A stretch of 64,000 nucleotides of DNA from Sphingomonas sp. CROZ-RG-20F-R02-07. Lineage in GTDB: Bacteria > Pseudomonadota > Alphaproteobacteria > Sphingomonadales > Sphingomonadaceae. Position 1 is the first letter of the stretch. Each line of letters opens with the position of its first letter. This document shows, in pieces, positions 17,189 through 26,641 of this stretch. Both the position numbers and the translations under genes were made by a program. Where the stretch lies: NCBI RefSeq assembly GCF_022662335.1, contig NZ_JAKNQJ010000008.1:87436-151435 (forward strand), read 5' to 3'. Below the pieces are notes generated by a model, which saw only the letters and a list, made by a program, of their open reading frames with translations, had not been told where the DNA came from and did no database searches.

Positions 17189-19291
17189 ATGCGACGCCCA
17201 TCTCTGCTGTCCGGAATCGCGGGGCTGCTGCTCGCCGCCGCCGCCCCGGCGACCAGCCCGACGCGCCCTGCGGATCTCGACGCCTTCCTGTCCTATGACT
17301 TCGCAAGCGATCTCACCGCGCCCGACAGCGGCGACCGGATCGCTTGGGTCGAATTGCATGACGGCGTGCGCAACCTATGGTTCGCGCAGGCGCCCGATTA
17401 CCGACCGCGGCGGCTGACGAACGGCACCGCCGACGACGGTCAGGAACTCAGCGACCTCGGCTGGTCGCCCGACGGTCGGGTGCTCGCCTGGGAGCGCGGC
17501 GCGGTCGAGCATAACGGGTGGGCGAACGGCATGCCCGCCGCGAACCCGGCGTCCGCGGTGGTGCAGCCGCAAATGGAGATCTGGGTGTCCTCGGCGGGCG
17601 GCGTGCCGGTGAAGGTCGGCGAGGGGGAAAGCCCGGTCGTCTCGGCCGCAGGTCGCGTTGCCTTTATTAAAGACGGCCAGGCCTGGGTCGCCTCGTCGGA
17701 AGGACAGGGCAAGGCGGCGAAACTATTCTATGATCGCGGCAAGGTGGACAGCCTGGCTTGGTCGCCCGACGGCACCCGCTTGGCGTTCGTGACGCGCCGT
17801 GGCGATCACAGCTTCATCGGCTGTTACGGCGGCCCGGACCACCCAATCACCTGGTTGGCGCCAGCGACGGCCTACGACGATTCGCCGGTCTGGTCGCCGG
17901 ATGGACGCAGGATCGCGTTCGCCCGTCGCATGGGCCTGCCCCAGGCGCTGCAATCGCCGCTGGTCGAGCGTCCCAATCCCTTCTCGCTTTGGGTGGCGAC
18001 GGTGGCGAACGGCGATGCCCGCCAGGTGTGGCACAGCCCCGACACGATCAACGGCTCCTACCCCGCGGTGCCGGACGGCCTATTCCTGCAATGGGCCGCG
18101 AACGATCGCCTGACGTTCCGGGCGGAGATGGACGGCTGGCCGCACCTCTACTCCGTCCCGGCCCAGGGCGGCGAGGCGACCCTGCTCACCCCTGGCGCGT
18201 TCATGGTGGAGCATGTCGCGCTCACGCCGGACCGCCATACGCTGCTGTTCGACGCGAACGCCGGCACGAGCAAGGGCGATACGGATCGCCGCCATCTGTT
18301 CCGCGTCGCGGTCGATCATCCCGGGGCCGTCGCGCTGACGCCCGGCACTGGGCTGGAGTGGACGGCCGTTCCGCTCGGGGGTGGCAAGCTGGCCTATATC
18401 GCGGCGACGGTCGCCGTGCCGCCGCACGTGGTGCTGGCCAATGCGTCGGCGCGCACGTCGCGCGCACTGCTGCCAGCCGCCACCGACTTCCCTTCCGGCC
18501 GACTGATCGTTCCCAGCCCGGTCACGTTCACCGCCGCCGATGGCCAAGTCGTTCACGGCCAGCTGTTCATGGCGCCGAACGGACAGGCCAAGCGACCGGC
18601 CCTCGTCTTCGTCCACGGCGGCCCGTCGCGGCAAATGCTGCTCGGCTGGTCGTACATGGACTATTACACCCATGCCTATGCGATGAACCAGTATCTGGCG
18701 ACACACGGCTATATCGTGCTGTCGATCAACTACCGGTTGGGCATCGGCTATGGCCGCGCTTTTCAACATCCCGACCACGCCGGCGCGGCCGGTAATGCGG
18801 AATATCAGGACGTGGTCGCCGGTGCCCGCTTCCTTCAGGCGTTGCCCGGGGTCGACGCCAACCGGCTGGGAATCTGGGGCGGCTCGTACGGTGGCCTGCT
18901 GACCGCGCAGGCGCTTGCGCGTAATAGCGACATCTTCAAGGCGGGAGTGGATTTCCACGGCGTACACGACTGGACGTTGACGCCCGGACAGGGCGCCCCA
19001 CAGCGCTACGAGCAGGGCGACCATGCCGCCGCGAGCAAGATCGCATTTGAAAGCTCGCCGGAATTCGCGTTGCAGGGCTGGCGATCGCCGGTGCTGCTGA
19101 TCCAAGGCGACGACGATCGCAACGTCCGCTTCGATCAGACCGTTGACCTCGCCCGCCGGCTGGCGGCGCAGGGAACGCCGTTCGAGGAAGTGATCCTGCC
19201 CAACGAAATCCACGGTTTCCTGCGCCATGATAGCTGGTTGCAGGCGGATAGCGCCGCCATCGACTTCCTCCACCGCAAGCTGAAACCCTAA
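17189..19291 (+). CDS. S9-family (prolyl oligopeptidase/DPP-type) serine peptidase
   Basis: 700 residues, secreted (signal peptide LLSGIAGLLLAAAAPA). The N-terminal 400 residues form a beta-propeller with repeated WSPDG blades (ELSDLGWSPDGRVLAWE, SLAWSPDGTRLAFV, PVWSPDGRRIAFA). The C-terminal alpha/beta-hydrolase domain has the nucleophile in WGGSYGG (about residue 565), the aspartate in QGDDDRNV and the histidine in NEIHGF. Such enzymes release dipeptides or short peptides from oligopeptide N-termini. I chose ATG 17189, which has AAAGGGG upstream, over ATG 17165. A second S9 gene at 29.1 kb is the same length with the same layout, so the two look like paralogues. Confidence 0.92.
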   Translation: MRRPSLLSGIAGLLLAAAAPATSPTRPADLDAFLSYDFASDLTAPDSGDRIAWVELHDGVRNLWFAQAPDYRPRRLTNGTADDGQELSDLGWSPDGRVLAWERGAVEHNGWANGMPAANPASAVVQPQMEIWVSSAGGVPVKVGEGESPVVSAAGRVAFIKDGQAWVASSEGQGKAAKLFYDRGKVDSLAWSPDGTRLAFVTRRGDHSFIGCYGGPDHPITWLAPATAYDDSPVWSPDGRRIAFARRMGLPQALQSPLVERPNPFSLWVATVANGDARQVWHSPDTINGSYPAVPDGLFLQWAANDRLTFRAEMDGWPHLYSVPAQGGEATLLTPGAFMVEHVALTPDRHTLLFDANAGTSKGDTDRRHLFRVAVDHPGAVALTPGTGLEWTAVPLGGGKLAYIAATVAVPPHVVLANASARTSRALLPAATDFPSGRLIVPSPVTFTAADGQVVHGQLFMAPNGQAKRPALVFVHGGPSRQMLLGWSYMDYYTHAYAMNQYLATHGYIVLSINYRLGIGYGRAFQHPDHAGAAGNAEYQDVVAGARFLQALPGVDANRLGIWGGSYGGLLTAQALARNSDIFKAGVDFHGVHDWTLTPGQGAPQRYEQGDHAAASKIAFESSPEFALQGWRSPVLLIQGDDDRNVRFDQTVDLARRLAAQGTPFEEVILPNEIHGFLRHDSWLQADSAAIDFLHRKLKP

Positions 19292-19469
19292 ACGCACCGC
19301 CTGGATAGCATCTCCTGTTTGAACTCCTTCGGGTGATCGCCATCGACGGTCCGGCGGTGCAGGTGAACAACGCCGCCTGCTGGACATAGAGGCGCGATCA
19401 GTACATAAGGATTGCGCGGATAAGAGACCTTCCGATTAGCTCCTTTTCGGGACCATTGATGTTGCCGTG

Positions 19470-21347
19470 ATGCGCTTTGTTTCCTTCTTGCTTGCGCTGA
19501 CGGCCTGCGCTTCGCCGCTCGCGGCGCAAGACCTGTCCGTTTATTCGGCGGAGGCCCTCGATGCCGAGCTGGCCAGGATGGCCACCGCGCGTGAGGGGGT
19601 GCTGGTGCCGATGCGCGACGGCGTCGGGCTCTCGACCGATATCTACACTCCGCGCGGTGCTGTCGGCCCGCTGCCGACGATCCTGTGGAAGACGCCTTAT
19701 AACGAGCACCGGATGCGCGGCAGCACGCTGCGCTATGCGATCGAGGCGGTGCACCACGGCTATGTCTTCATACTCCAGAACGAGCGCGGACGCTATTTCT
19801 CGCAAGGCCGATACGAGATCCTCGGGCGACCGCAGACGGATGGCTACGATGCGCTGACCTGGATCGCCAAGCAGGGCTGGTCGAACGGCAAGGTCGGCAC
19901 CCTGGGCTGTTCGTCCTCGGCGGAGTGGCAGCTCGCGCTTGCCGCGCAGAACCACCCCGCGCACGCGGCGATGGTCCCGATGTCGGCCGGCGCCGGGATC
20001 GGCAAGGTCGGCCGCTTCCAGGAACAGGGCAACTGGTACACCGGCGGAGTGCCGCGCACCTTGTTTATTCCGTGGCTCTACGGTGTCGACAACCCGCTGC
20101 GGGCAGAGCTTCCCGCCGGGATCGACGAGACGATGCGCGCGCACGTCGAGCAGTATAACGATCTCGCCGGCAACAAGCCCAAGGTGGACTGGACGCATCA
20201 GGTCCGCCATTTGCCGATCGATACGATGCTCACCGACCTGGGAGAGCCGCCGGCGACCTTCGAGCGTTTCGTCCACCGCACCCCCGCCGATCCGGCATGG
20301 CGGGAGGGCGGACTCTATCACGACGATATGGGCTGGGGAGTGCCGGCGCTATGGTTCGACGCCTGGTACGACGTGTCGATCGGTCCCAACCTGGAGCTTT
20401 TCAATCACGCGCGCACCGCCAACACCGATCGCGAGGCCAGCGCCCATCAATATGCCGTGATCGCGCCGGTCACCCATTGCGGCTATGCAAAGCTAGGCCC
20501 TCATACCGTGGTGGGTGAGCGCGACATGGGCGACACCAGCTTCGATGTCGACGGCACGATCTTCGCGTTCTTCGATCGCTGGCTGAAGGATGATCGCCGG
20601 GCATTTCCCGACAGCACGCCGCACGTGCGCTACTTCACGATGGGCGAAAATCGGTGGCAGGCCGGCGCGCAATGGCCGCCGGCGGGTGCCGCGCCGATGC
20701 GGCTCTATCTGCGAAGCGGTGGCCATGCGAACAGTCTTTATGGCGACGGTCGGCTAGATGCTGCGGCGCCTCCTACCGGCGAGCAGGTCGACCGCTTCCG
20801 CTACGATCCGCTGAACCCGGTACAGACATTGGGCGGCGCCGACTGCTGCAACGGCGGGCTGGTCGTGCCCGGCCCGGTCGACCAGCGACCGGTCGAGGCG
20901 CGGAGCGACGTGCTCGTCTATTCGACCGAGCCGCTCGACAAGCCGGTCGAGGTGTCGGGCTTCGTTAATGCGGTGCTGAAGGTGTCGTCGAAGGCCAAAG
21001 ACACCGATTTCGCGGTGAAGCTGGTCGACGTCGCCCCCGATGGAACCGCTTGGATCATCGGCGACACGATCCTGCGCGGGCGCTATCGCGATGGTTTCGA
21101 CCATCCGCGGATGATGGAACCGGGCCAAATTTATACGCTGAAGCCGACGCCCATCGCCACCAGCATCCGCTTCGGCACCGGTCACCGTATCCGCGTCGAG
21201 ATCACTTCGTCCGACTTCCCGAAATTCGAGCGCAACCTCAACACCGGCGGCGACAACGAGCGCGGGACCGATACCCTGGTGGCGGACAATGCCGTCCACC
21301 ATGCCGGCGGCGACGCTTCGTACATCGAGCTGCCGGTGGTGCGCTGA
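19470..21347 (+). CDS. Secreted CocE/NonD-family (S15-type) hydrolase
   Basis: 625 residues with a signal peptide (LLALTACASPLAAQ). The S15/CocE fold starts with VLVPMRDGVGLSTDIYTPRG; the nucleophile elbow is LGCSSSAEW near residue 150, and a C-terminal jelly-roll domain (YSTEPLDKPVEVSGFVNAVL through RIRVEITSSDFPKFERN) completes the family plan. Members act as Xaa-Pro dipeptidyl-peptidases, glutaryl acylases or cocaine-type esterases. In this peptide-hydrolase cluster an acylase or peptidase role is likely, but the substrate is not shown by the sequence. It converges with the next S15 gene across a strong hairpin. Confidence 0.9.
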   Translation: MRFVSFLLALTACASPLAAQDLSVYSAEALDAELARMATAREGVLVPMRDGVGLSTDIYTPRGAVGPLPTILWKTPYNEHRMRGSTLRYAIEAVHHGYVFILQNERGRYFSQGRYEILGRPQTDGYDALTWIAKQGWSNGKVGTLGCSSSAEWQLALAAQNHPAHAAMVPMSAGAGIGKVGRFQEQGNWYTGGVPRTLFIPWLYGVDNPLRAELPAGIDETMRAHVEQYNDLAGNKPKVDWTHQVRHLPIDTMLTDLGEPPATFERFVHRTPADPAWREGGLYHDDMGWGVPALWFDAWYDVSIGPNLELFNHARTANTDREASAHQYAVIAPVTHCGYAKLGPHTVVGERDMGDTSFDVDGTIFAFFDRWLKDDRRAFPDSTPHVRYFTMGENRWQAGAQWPPAGAAPMRLYLRSGGHANSLYGDGRLDAAAPPTGEQVDRFRYDPLNPVQTLGGADCCNGGLVVPGPVDQRPVEARSDVLVYSTEPLDKPVEVSGFVNAVLKVSSKAKDTDFAVKLVDVAPDGTAWIIGDTILRGRYRDGFDHPRMMEPGQIYTLKPTPIATSIRFGTGHRIRVEITSSDFPKFERNLNTGGDNERGTDTLVADNAVHHAGGDASYIELPVVR

Positions 21348-21355
21348 ATTGGAGC

Positions 21356-21400
21356 GATCCTGCCCGGAGCGCCGATGGCATCGGCGCTCCGGGCAGGATC
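21356..21400. terminator. Bidirectional terminator hairpin with perfect 20-bp stem
   Basis: Bases 21356-21375 are the exact reverse complement of 21381-21400, with a 5-nt loop (TGGCA). It sits in the 66-bp gap between the stops of two convergent S15 genes (21347 and 21414). It lacks a long T-run on either side, so termination may depend on stem strength or also need Rho. Confidence 0.8.
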
Positions 21401-21413
21401 GGCGCGCGAGCAC

Positions 21414-23339
21414 TCAGTCGCCCGCCACGACCGGCAGGACAATGCGCGATGCGCGGTCGGGCGAGGCATAGATTTTCTGTGTCGCGCTGACGAAGTCGCC
21501 CGCTTTGGCGGTGTAGATGCTGGGGGTGAAGGTCTGCGGGTTGCGGTCGATCAACGGGAACCAGGTCGACTGGATCTGCACCATGATCCGGTGGCCCTTC
21601 TGAAAAACGTGGTCGTGGTCGCGGAGCGGCACGTCCCACCGCCGCGGCACGTTCGGCCGGAGCGCGGCGGGATGCTCGTAGCTGTCGAGATAGCGCCCGC
21701 GCCGCACCTCCATCGCGATCGGCAGCTCGTAGCCGTTGGGGCTGTGCGCGAACTGTCCGGGCGCCGGTCCCTCTGCGGCGCCCCACTCCGGCTTGCGCGC
21801 GTCGTCCGGATAGATGTCGATCAGCTTGACGATGAAGTCGCCGTCGGTGCCCGAGGTCGACGCAAACAGCTCGGCCGACAGCGCGCCGCTGACCGTCAGG
21901 TCATGGTCGAGCGGTGCGCTCGTGAAGCTCAGCACGTCGGGCCGGTGATCGACGAAGCGCTGGTCGGCGGATTCCCAGGTACGCCAGTCGCCGCGCGGAT
22001 AGGTCGGTGAGATCGGTCGCTGGCGATAGGGAACGGGATTGGCTGGATCGGACACATAATCGCGGTGCGCGTCGCGTTCCGATGCGCCCGGTGCGGCGAA
22101 GTCCAGCCTGCCATCGGCATGGAGATAAAGACTGACCGGCCTCGCCCCGGTGGGCGGCCACGACGCATAGCGCTTCCAGACGTTCGATCCGGTCTGGAAG
22201 GTGGTCGCCTGCCAGGCGGGCTTGGTGCCGGTGCCGTGCAGCCAATAGGCGAAGTAAGGAGCCTCGATCGTCTGGCGGAACGTCAGGCTCGTATCCTGGC
22301 TTAGCGCGATGTCGCCCAGCGTCGAGACCGAACCGTGCCAGCCGCCGTGATACCACGGACCGGCGACCATCAGGTCGGTGCGGTCGGGGTCATGCTCCTG
22401 CGCGTGGCGAAAGATCTGCCACGGACCCCACGGGTCTTCCTGGTCCCAAAAGCCGGCGACGTTGAGATTGGGCACCGTCGAGCCGTGGATCATCTTCGCC
22501 CATGACTGGCCTTGCCAGAACGCATCATAGTCGGGATGCGCGACGGTCTGGTTCCAGAACGGGATACTGCCGTGCAGGACCTGATCGTTGATGTTCGCGA
22601 CGGGACCCTTGGCCAGATACCATTCATACGTGTCCCACGTGTCGAACGCGAAATGAGTGTTGGCGGTCTTGCTTGCCTCTTCGAGGACGGCATATTCCAT
22701 CGCATAACTGAGGCGCAGAGCGCCGAAGCGGTGATAATCGTCGTTCATGAACCAGTCGGCGGGAGACGCCTGCTCACTGACCGCCTTGAGCGCCGGGTGG
22801 GGCCCGAGCAGCGTCGCGGCCGCGGTGTAGCCGTCGTAGGACACACCGAACATGCCGACCCGACCATTGTTGCCGGGGACGTTCTTCACCAGCCAGCCGA
22901 CCGTGTCATAGGCGTCGCGTGTCTCGATCGTGCCCTTGCCCGGATCGACGTGGAAATCGCCCGACAGACTGAAGCTGCCTTCCGACTTAAAGCGGCCGCG
23001 GATGTTCTGGATCACGAAGATGTAGCCGTCGGCGGCCAGCGCCTGCAACGCTTCCGGCATCGCCGCATAAGGCTTGTCGGGGACGCCGTAGGGGGTTCGA
23101 CGGAGCAGGATCGGCAGCGGCCCGTGCGCGTCGGTCGGGGTCAGGATCACCGTCTGGAGCCGGACGCCGTCACGCATCGGCACCATAACCTCTTGGTAAG
23201 TAAAGATCGGCTTCGCCGTGCTGGCCGCTGCCTGCCGTGGCGCCCGCGCCGCCGCTAACCCGTGGGCGAACGTGGTGGGAACGAACAGGACCGGTCCGAT
23301 CAAGACTGCCGCCGCCCCTAGCAACCGCAATTTCTTCAT
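21414..23339 (-). CDS. Secreted CocE/NonD-family (S15-type) hydrolase
   Basis: 641 residues from ATG 23339 (GAGGGGA upstream). A signal peptide (AAAVLIGPVLFVPTTFAHG) precedes the catalytic fold with VMVPMRDGVRLQTVILTPT, the canonical nucleophile motif FGVSYDGYTA near residue 180, a helical cap, and the C-terminal jelly-roll ending GHRIMVQIQSTWFPLIDRNP. It shares the fold with the convergent neighbour, but the overall sequence is clearly different, so they are not a recent duplication. Probably an alpha-amino-acid ester hydrolase, acylase or X-Pro peptidase. Confidence 0.92.
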   Translation of the reverse strand: MKKLRLLGAAAVLIGPVLFVPTTFAHGLAAARAPRQAAASTAKPIFTYQEVMVPMRDGVRLQTVILTPTDAHGPLPILLRRTPYGVPDKPYAAMPEALQALAADGYIFVIQNIRGRFKSEGSFSLSGDFHVDPGKGTIETRDAYDTVGWLVKNVPGNNGRVGMFGVSYDGYTAAATLLGPHPALKAVSEQASPADWFMNDDYHRFGALRLSYAMEYAVLEEASKTANTHFAFDTWDTYEWYLAKGPVANINDQVLHGSIPFWNQTVAHPDYDAFWQGQSWAKMIHGSTVPNLNVAGFWDQEDPWGPWQIFRHAQEHDPDRTDLMVAGPWYHGGWHGSVSTLGDIALSQDTSLTFRQTIEAPYFAYWLHGTGTKPAWQATTFQTGSNVWKRYASWPPTGARPVSLYLHADGRLDFAAPGASERDAHRDYVSDPANPVPYRQRPISPTYPRGDWRTWESADQRFVDHRPDVLSFTSAPLDHDLTVSGALSAELFASTSGTDGDFIVKLIDIYPDDARKPEWGAAEGPAPGQFAHSPNGYELPIAMEVRRGRYLDSYEHPAALRPNVPRRWDVPLRDHDHVFQKGHRIMVQIQSTWFPLIDRNPQTFTPSIYTAKAGDFVSATQKIYASPDRASRIVLPVVAGD

Positions 23340-23470
23340 GGAATTCCCCTCGTGGAACCAGGACAGTAATTGCAACATCCAGCCGAGAACGGCAAGTTGG
23401 CGCGGTGCCAGGACCGGACGCGGTCCGAGTGCTGCGGCAGAAGATCATCATAGGTGGCAGGGTGACGCTC

Positions 23471-25174
23471 ATGCTAAACTTGGCGGCGCCGCTGGTGCGG
23501 AGATTGATCGGGCTGTCTGGGTTGGCGGCGACGATCGCGTCGGGCACCACCGAGCCGGCGCGCGAACAATCGCGATCGATGGCGATGACGCCGTACGGCA
23601 TCGTCGCGACCAGCCAGGCGGCGGCCTCGCAGGCAGGCGTCGCGGTACTCGAGCGGGGCGGCAACGCGGTCGATGCGGCGATCGCCGCCAATGCCGCGCT
23701 GGGCGTGGCCGAGCCGATGGTGAACGGCATCGGCGGTGACCTGTTCGCGATCGTCTACATCGCCAGGACCAAGCAGCTATATGGCCTGAACGCGAGCGGC
23801 TGGGCGCCTGCCGCGCTCAGCGCCGAGACACTCAGCGCCAAAGGCATCACACGGCTGCGTCCGATCGACCAGGTGACGGTGCCCGGCACCGTCGCCGGCT
23901 GGGATGCGCTGTCGAAACGCTGGGGGAAGCTGTCGCTGGCGGACGACCTGTCGCCGGCGATCGCGCTGGCCGAACGGGGGATCGGCGTGGCGGAGACGAA
24001 CGCGGAGAACTGGGCGCTGTACGGGCTGCCGCACGCCGGCGATCCCGCCTTCGCACGGACTTTCCTGCCCGGTGGCCGGGCACCCGCGGCAGGGGACCTG
24101 TTCCGCAATCCCGATCTCGCGCGCTCGCTCCGCCGGGTCGGCGAGCGCGGGCGCGACGGCTTCTACCGCGGGCCGACCGCCGACGCGATCCTCGCCCTCG
24201 AGCGACGGCTGGGCGGTTTCATGGTGGCCGACGATCTGACGAGCTTCCGGCCCGAATGGGTGGTGCCGGTCAGCACCACTTATCACCGCTGGAAGGTCTA
24301 CGAGTTACCGCCGAACGGCCAAGGCATCGCCGCGCTGTCGATGCTCAACATCATGGAAAACTTTCCGATCGCGCGCTGGGGCCACAACAGCCGCGAGGCG
24401 CTGCATGTAGAGATCGAGGCCAAGAAACTCGCCTATGCCGACCTACAGCACTATATCGGTGATCCGCGCGTCGCGCCGATCCCGACGGCGGCGTTGATCT
24501 CCAAGGTGCTGGCGCGGCAGCGCGCCGCGCTCATCGGCCCGCGCGCATCATGCCGGGTGCTGCCCTCGGACCTGCACCAGGCGCTCGAGCATCAATCAAG
24601 CGACACGACCTATCTCTCGTTGGTCGATCGCGACGGCAACGAGGTGTCGCTGATCCAGAGCAACTCGGGCGGCTTCGGCGGCGGGCTGGTAGCCGACGGC
24701 ACCGGCTTTCCGCTGCACAATCGCGGGCTCGGTTTCACGCTGGAACCCGGTCATCCCAACACGCTGCGCCCGCGCACCCGGCCGCTCCACACCATCATTC
24801 CTGGGTTCATGGAGAAGGATGGGCACCATATCGCGTTCGGGATCATGGGCGGCTTCAACCAGGCGCAGGCGCACGCCCAGTTCGTCTCCAACGTCGCTGA
24901 TTTCGGCATGAACATCCAAGCCGCGCTGGAAGCGGCGCGGTTCACCAAACTCGGCTTCGACGGCTGCGACGTCTGGATGGAGAACGGCATTGCCGCCGAT
25001 GTCGTCACCGGCCTACGTACGCAAGGCCACGACATTAAGGTCTGGCCGCGCTATTATCAGGCAATGGGCCGCGGCAATGCGGTGGAGACGCGCGACGGCT
25101 TCGCCGTCCACTATGGCGCAACCGACCCGCGCGCCGATGGCGAGGCAATCCCCGAGCAGCCTCCCGTGCGATAG
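23471..25174 (+). CDS. Gamma-glutamyltransferase-family protein (Ntn hydrolase)
   Basis: 567 residues starting with ATG 23471 (GTG 23462 is possible). The large-subunit part has VAVLERGGNAVDAAIAANAALGV and NGIGGDLFAIVY. The autocleavage point and nucleophile threonine lie in SSDTTYLSLVDRDGN at about residue 380, followed by SNSGGFGG and the C-terminal RPLHTIIPGF. Family members split gamma-glutamyl bonds or transfer the glutamyl group; some act as cephalosporin acylases. A leader-like hydrophobic stretch near residues 5-25 suggests export. It starts divergently from the S15 gene, consistent with shared control. Release of glutamate from gamma-glutamyl peptides would feed the DgcN/racemase genes next to it. 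Confidence 0.9.
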   Translation: MLNLAAPLVRRLIGLSGLAATIASGTTEPAREQSRSMAMTPYGIVATSQAAASQAGVAVLERGGNAVDAAIAANAALGVAEPMVNGIGGDLFAIVYIARTKQLYGLNASGWAPAALSAETLSAKGITRLRPIDQVTVPGTVAGWDALSKRWGKLSLADDLSPAIALAERGIGVAETNAENWALYGLPHAGDPAFARTFLPGGRAPAAGDLFRNPDLARSLRRVGERGRDGFYRGPTADAILALERRLGGFMVADDLTSFRPEWVVPVSTTYHRWKVYELPPNGQGIAALSMLNIMENFPIARWGHNSREALHVEIEAKKLAYADLQHYIGDPRVAPIPTAALISKVLARQRAALIGPRASCRVLPSDLHQALEHQSSDTTYLSLVDRDGNEVSLIQSNSGGFGGGLVADGTGFPLHNRGLGFTLEPGHPNTLRPRTRPLHTIIPGFMEKDGHHIAFGIMGGFNQAQAHAQFVSNVADFGMNIQAALEAARFTKLGFDGCDVWMENGIAADVVTGLRTQGHDIKVWPRYYQAMGRGNAVETRDGFAVHYGATDPRADGEAIPEQPPVR

Positions 25175-25415
25175 GCGTCCAAGCTCATCCGCCTCAGTTT
25201 CCTGTTCTTTGGATTAGAATCTGATCCGCGGGTCGGTGTCGGAGCGACAGCGGTTAAGAATGCTCATGGCACGTCGGGCATGCGCCGCAGCCGTTTCTCG
25301 AAACATCTGCAGAGCACCTAGCCGACGCGACCTCGTCCCGCGCCCGAACAAGCTATCCAACGATCACGGGCCGCCGAGGAACCCTGCGAACGAGCTGATC
25401 GGCTTGCTTCCCATT

Positions 25416-26498
25416 CTAATCCACCCAGACCCGGGTGAAGCGGTCGCCGAGCGATGTGAGCAGCTCGTACTGGGACCTGTCTGATAACCGGCTCACGACC
25501 GGCAACGAGAATGCCAGCGCCAGCCAGTCTCCTTCATGGACGTCGGGAGCTGCCGAGACGTCGACAGCCAGGAGATCCATCGACACGCGACCGATCACTG
25601 GCAGGTCGACGCCATCAAGCCTTGCGATCCCGCGCCCAGAAAGGGAGCGTGGGTACCCGTCCGCGTAACCGATGTTCAGAATCGCGATCTCCGTTGGGGC
25701 GGTCGCGACCCAAATCGCGTTATACCCTACCGACGATCCGACCGATACCCGTCTGCGTTGCAGCACCTCGGCCTGTAGCGATACCACCGGTTTGATCAGG
25801 TCGTCGAACTCAGGCCGCGGCACGCCACCATAAAGGGCAATGCCAGGTCGCGTGAGGTCGAAGCGATATGCCTCCCCCAACGCGATCCCGGCCGAGTTCG
25901 CAAGGCTCATCCGCTTCGCCGCTACTCGGCTGGCGAGCTCGACAAGTTCAAGACGCTGCCGCTCGTTGTGAGCCGAGTCCTCGTCGGCTGCGATCAGATG
26001 GCTCATCAGCGTCTCCACCGCGAGTCCGTCGAGCAGCCCATCGGCGACTTGCTCACGCGAGACTCCGAGGCGGTTAAAGCCCGTATCGACCATGACGTCG
26101 CATGCTCCGCCGCCGACCTCGCGCCAGCGCATGATTTGGGCGGCGGTGTTGAGCACCGGTCGAGCCTCGATCTCGCGCGCCGAGGGGAGATCCTCCGCGC
26201 GGACGCCATGTAGAACGGAGAGCGACGCGCCCGAGCCCCGGATCAGGTGATCGACATGAGCGGCCTCCGCCCATGTCGTCACGAAGAAGTCGCGGCAGCC
26301 GGCAGCGAGCAGATGGCCGATGACCTGCAACGACCCGAGCCCATATCCGTTTGCCTTCACCGCGGCACCGCACGCCGCACGCCCGCTCATCCTGGCCAGC
26401 GTCGACCAGTTCGCGCAAAGAGCATGCGCATCGAGCCGAAGGCGAAGCGCCGTCCCGCGGGCAAGCTCGGTCGTGAGGATTGCGTCATTTGCGAACAT
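25416..26498 (-). CDS. alr: Alanine racemase-family enzyme
   Basis: 360 residues. The PLP lysine is in AAVKANGYGLG near residue 48, and the second catalytic base is the tyrosine of GSSVGYNAIW. RPGIALYGG, NIGYADGYPRSLSG and the cofactor-site segment IGRVSMDLLAVD complete the fold III signature. It interconverts L- and D-alanine, or another amino acid if broad-specificity. I start at ATG 26498 with GGGAAGG upstream. It lies 143 bp behind a dgcN gene in the same direction, so it is likely co-transcribed with a D-glutamate-type enzyme. That setting suggests catabolic use of D-amino acids rather than cell-wall synthesis. Confidence 0.92.
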   Translation of the reverse strand: MFANDAILTTELARGTALRLRLDAHALCANWSTLARMSGRAACGAAVKANGYGLGSLQVIGHLLAAGCRDFFVTTWAEAAHVDHLIRGSGASLSVLHGVRAEDLPSAREIEARPVLNTAAQIMRWREVGGGACDVMVDTGFNRLGVSREQVADGLLDGLAVETLMSHLIAADEDSAHNERQRLELVELASRVAAKRMSLANSAGIALGEAYRFDLTRPGIALYGGVPRPEFDDLIKPVVSLQAEVLQRRRVSVGSSVGYNAIWVATAPTEIAILNIGYADGYPRSLSGRGIARLDGVDLPVIGRVSMDLLAVDVSAAPDVHEGDWLALAFSLPVVSRLSDRSQYELLTSLGDRFTRVWVD

Positions 26499-26641
26499 GG
26501 CCAGCCTTCCCGTCAGGAGCCCGGCAACCCCGCGATTCCGTCACGCGCGAACTCCGCCGTGCAATCCAACGGCACCCAGCCTCAGAAAGCAAATCGAGCG
26601 CGTCCGAGGTCACCTGATGTCCAACGCCTCCGCCCGACATC

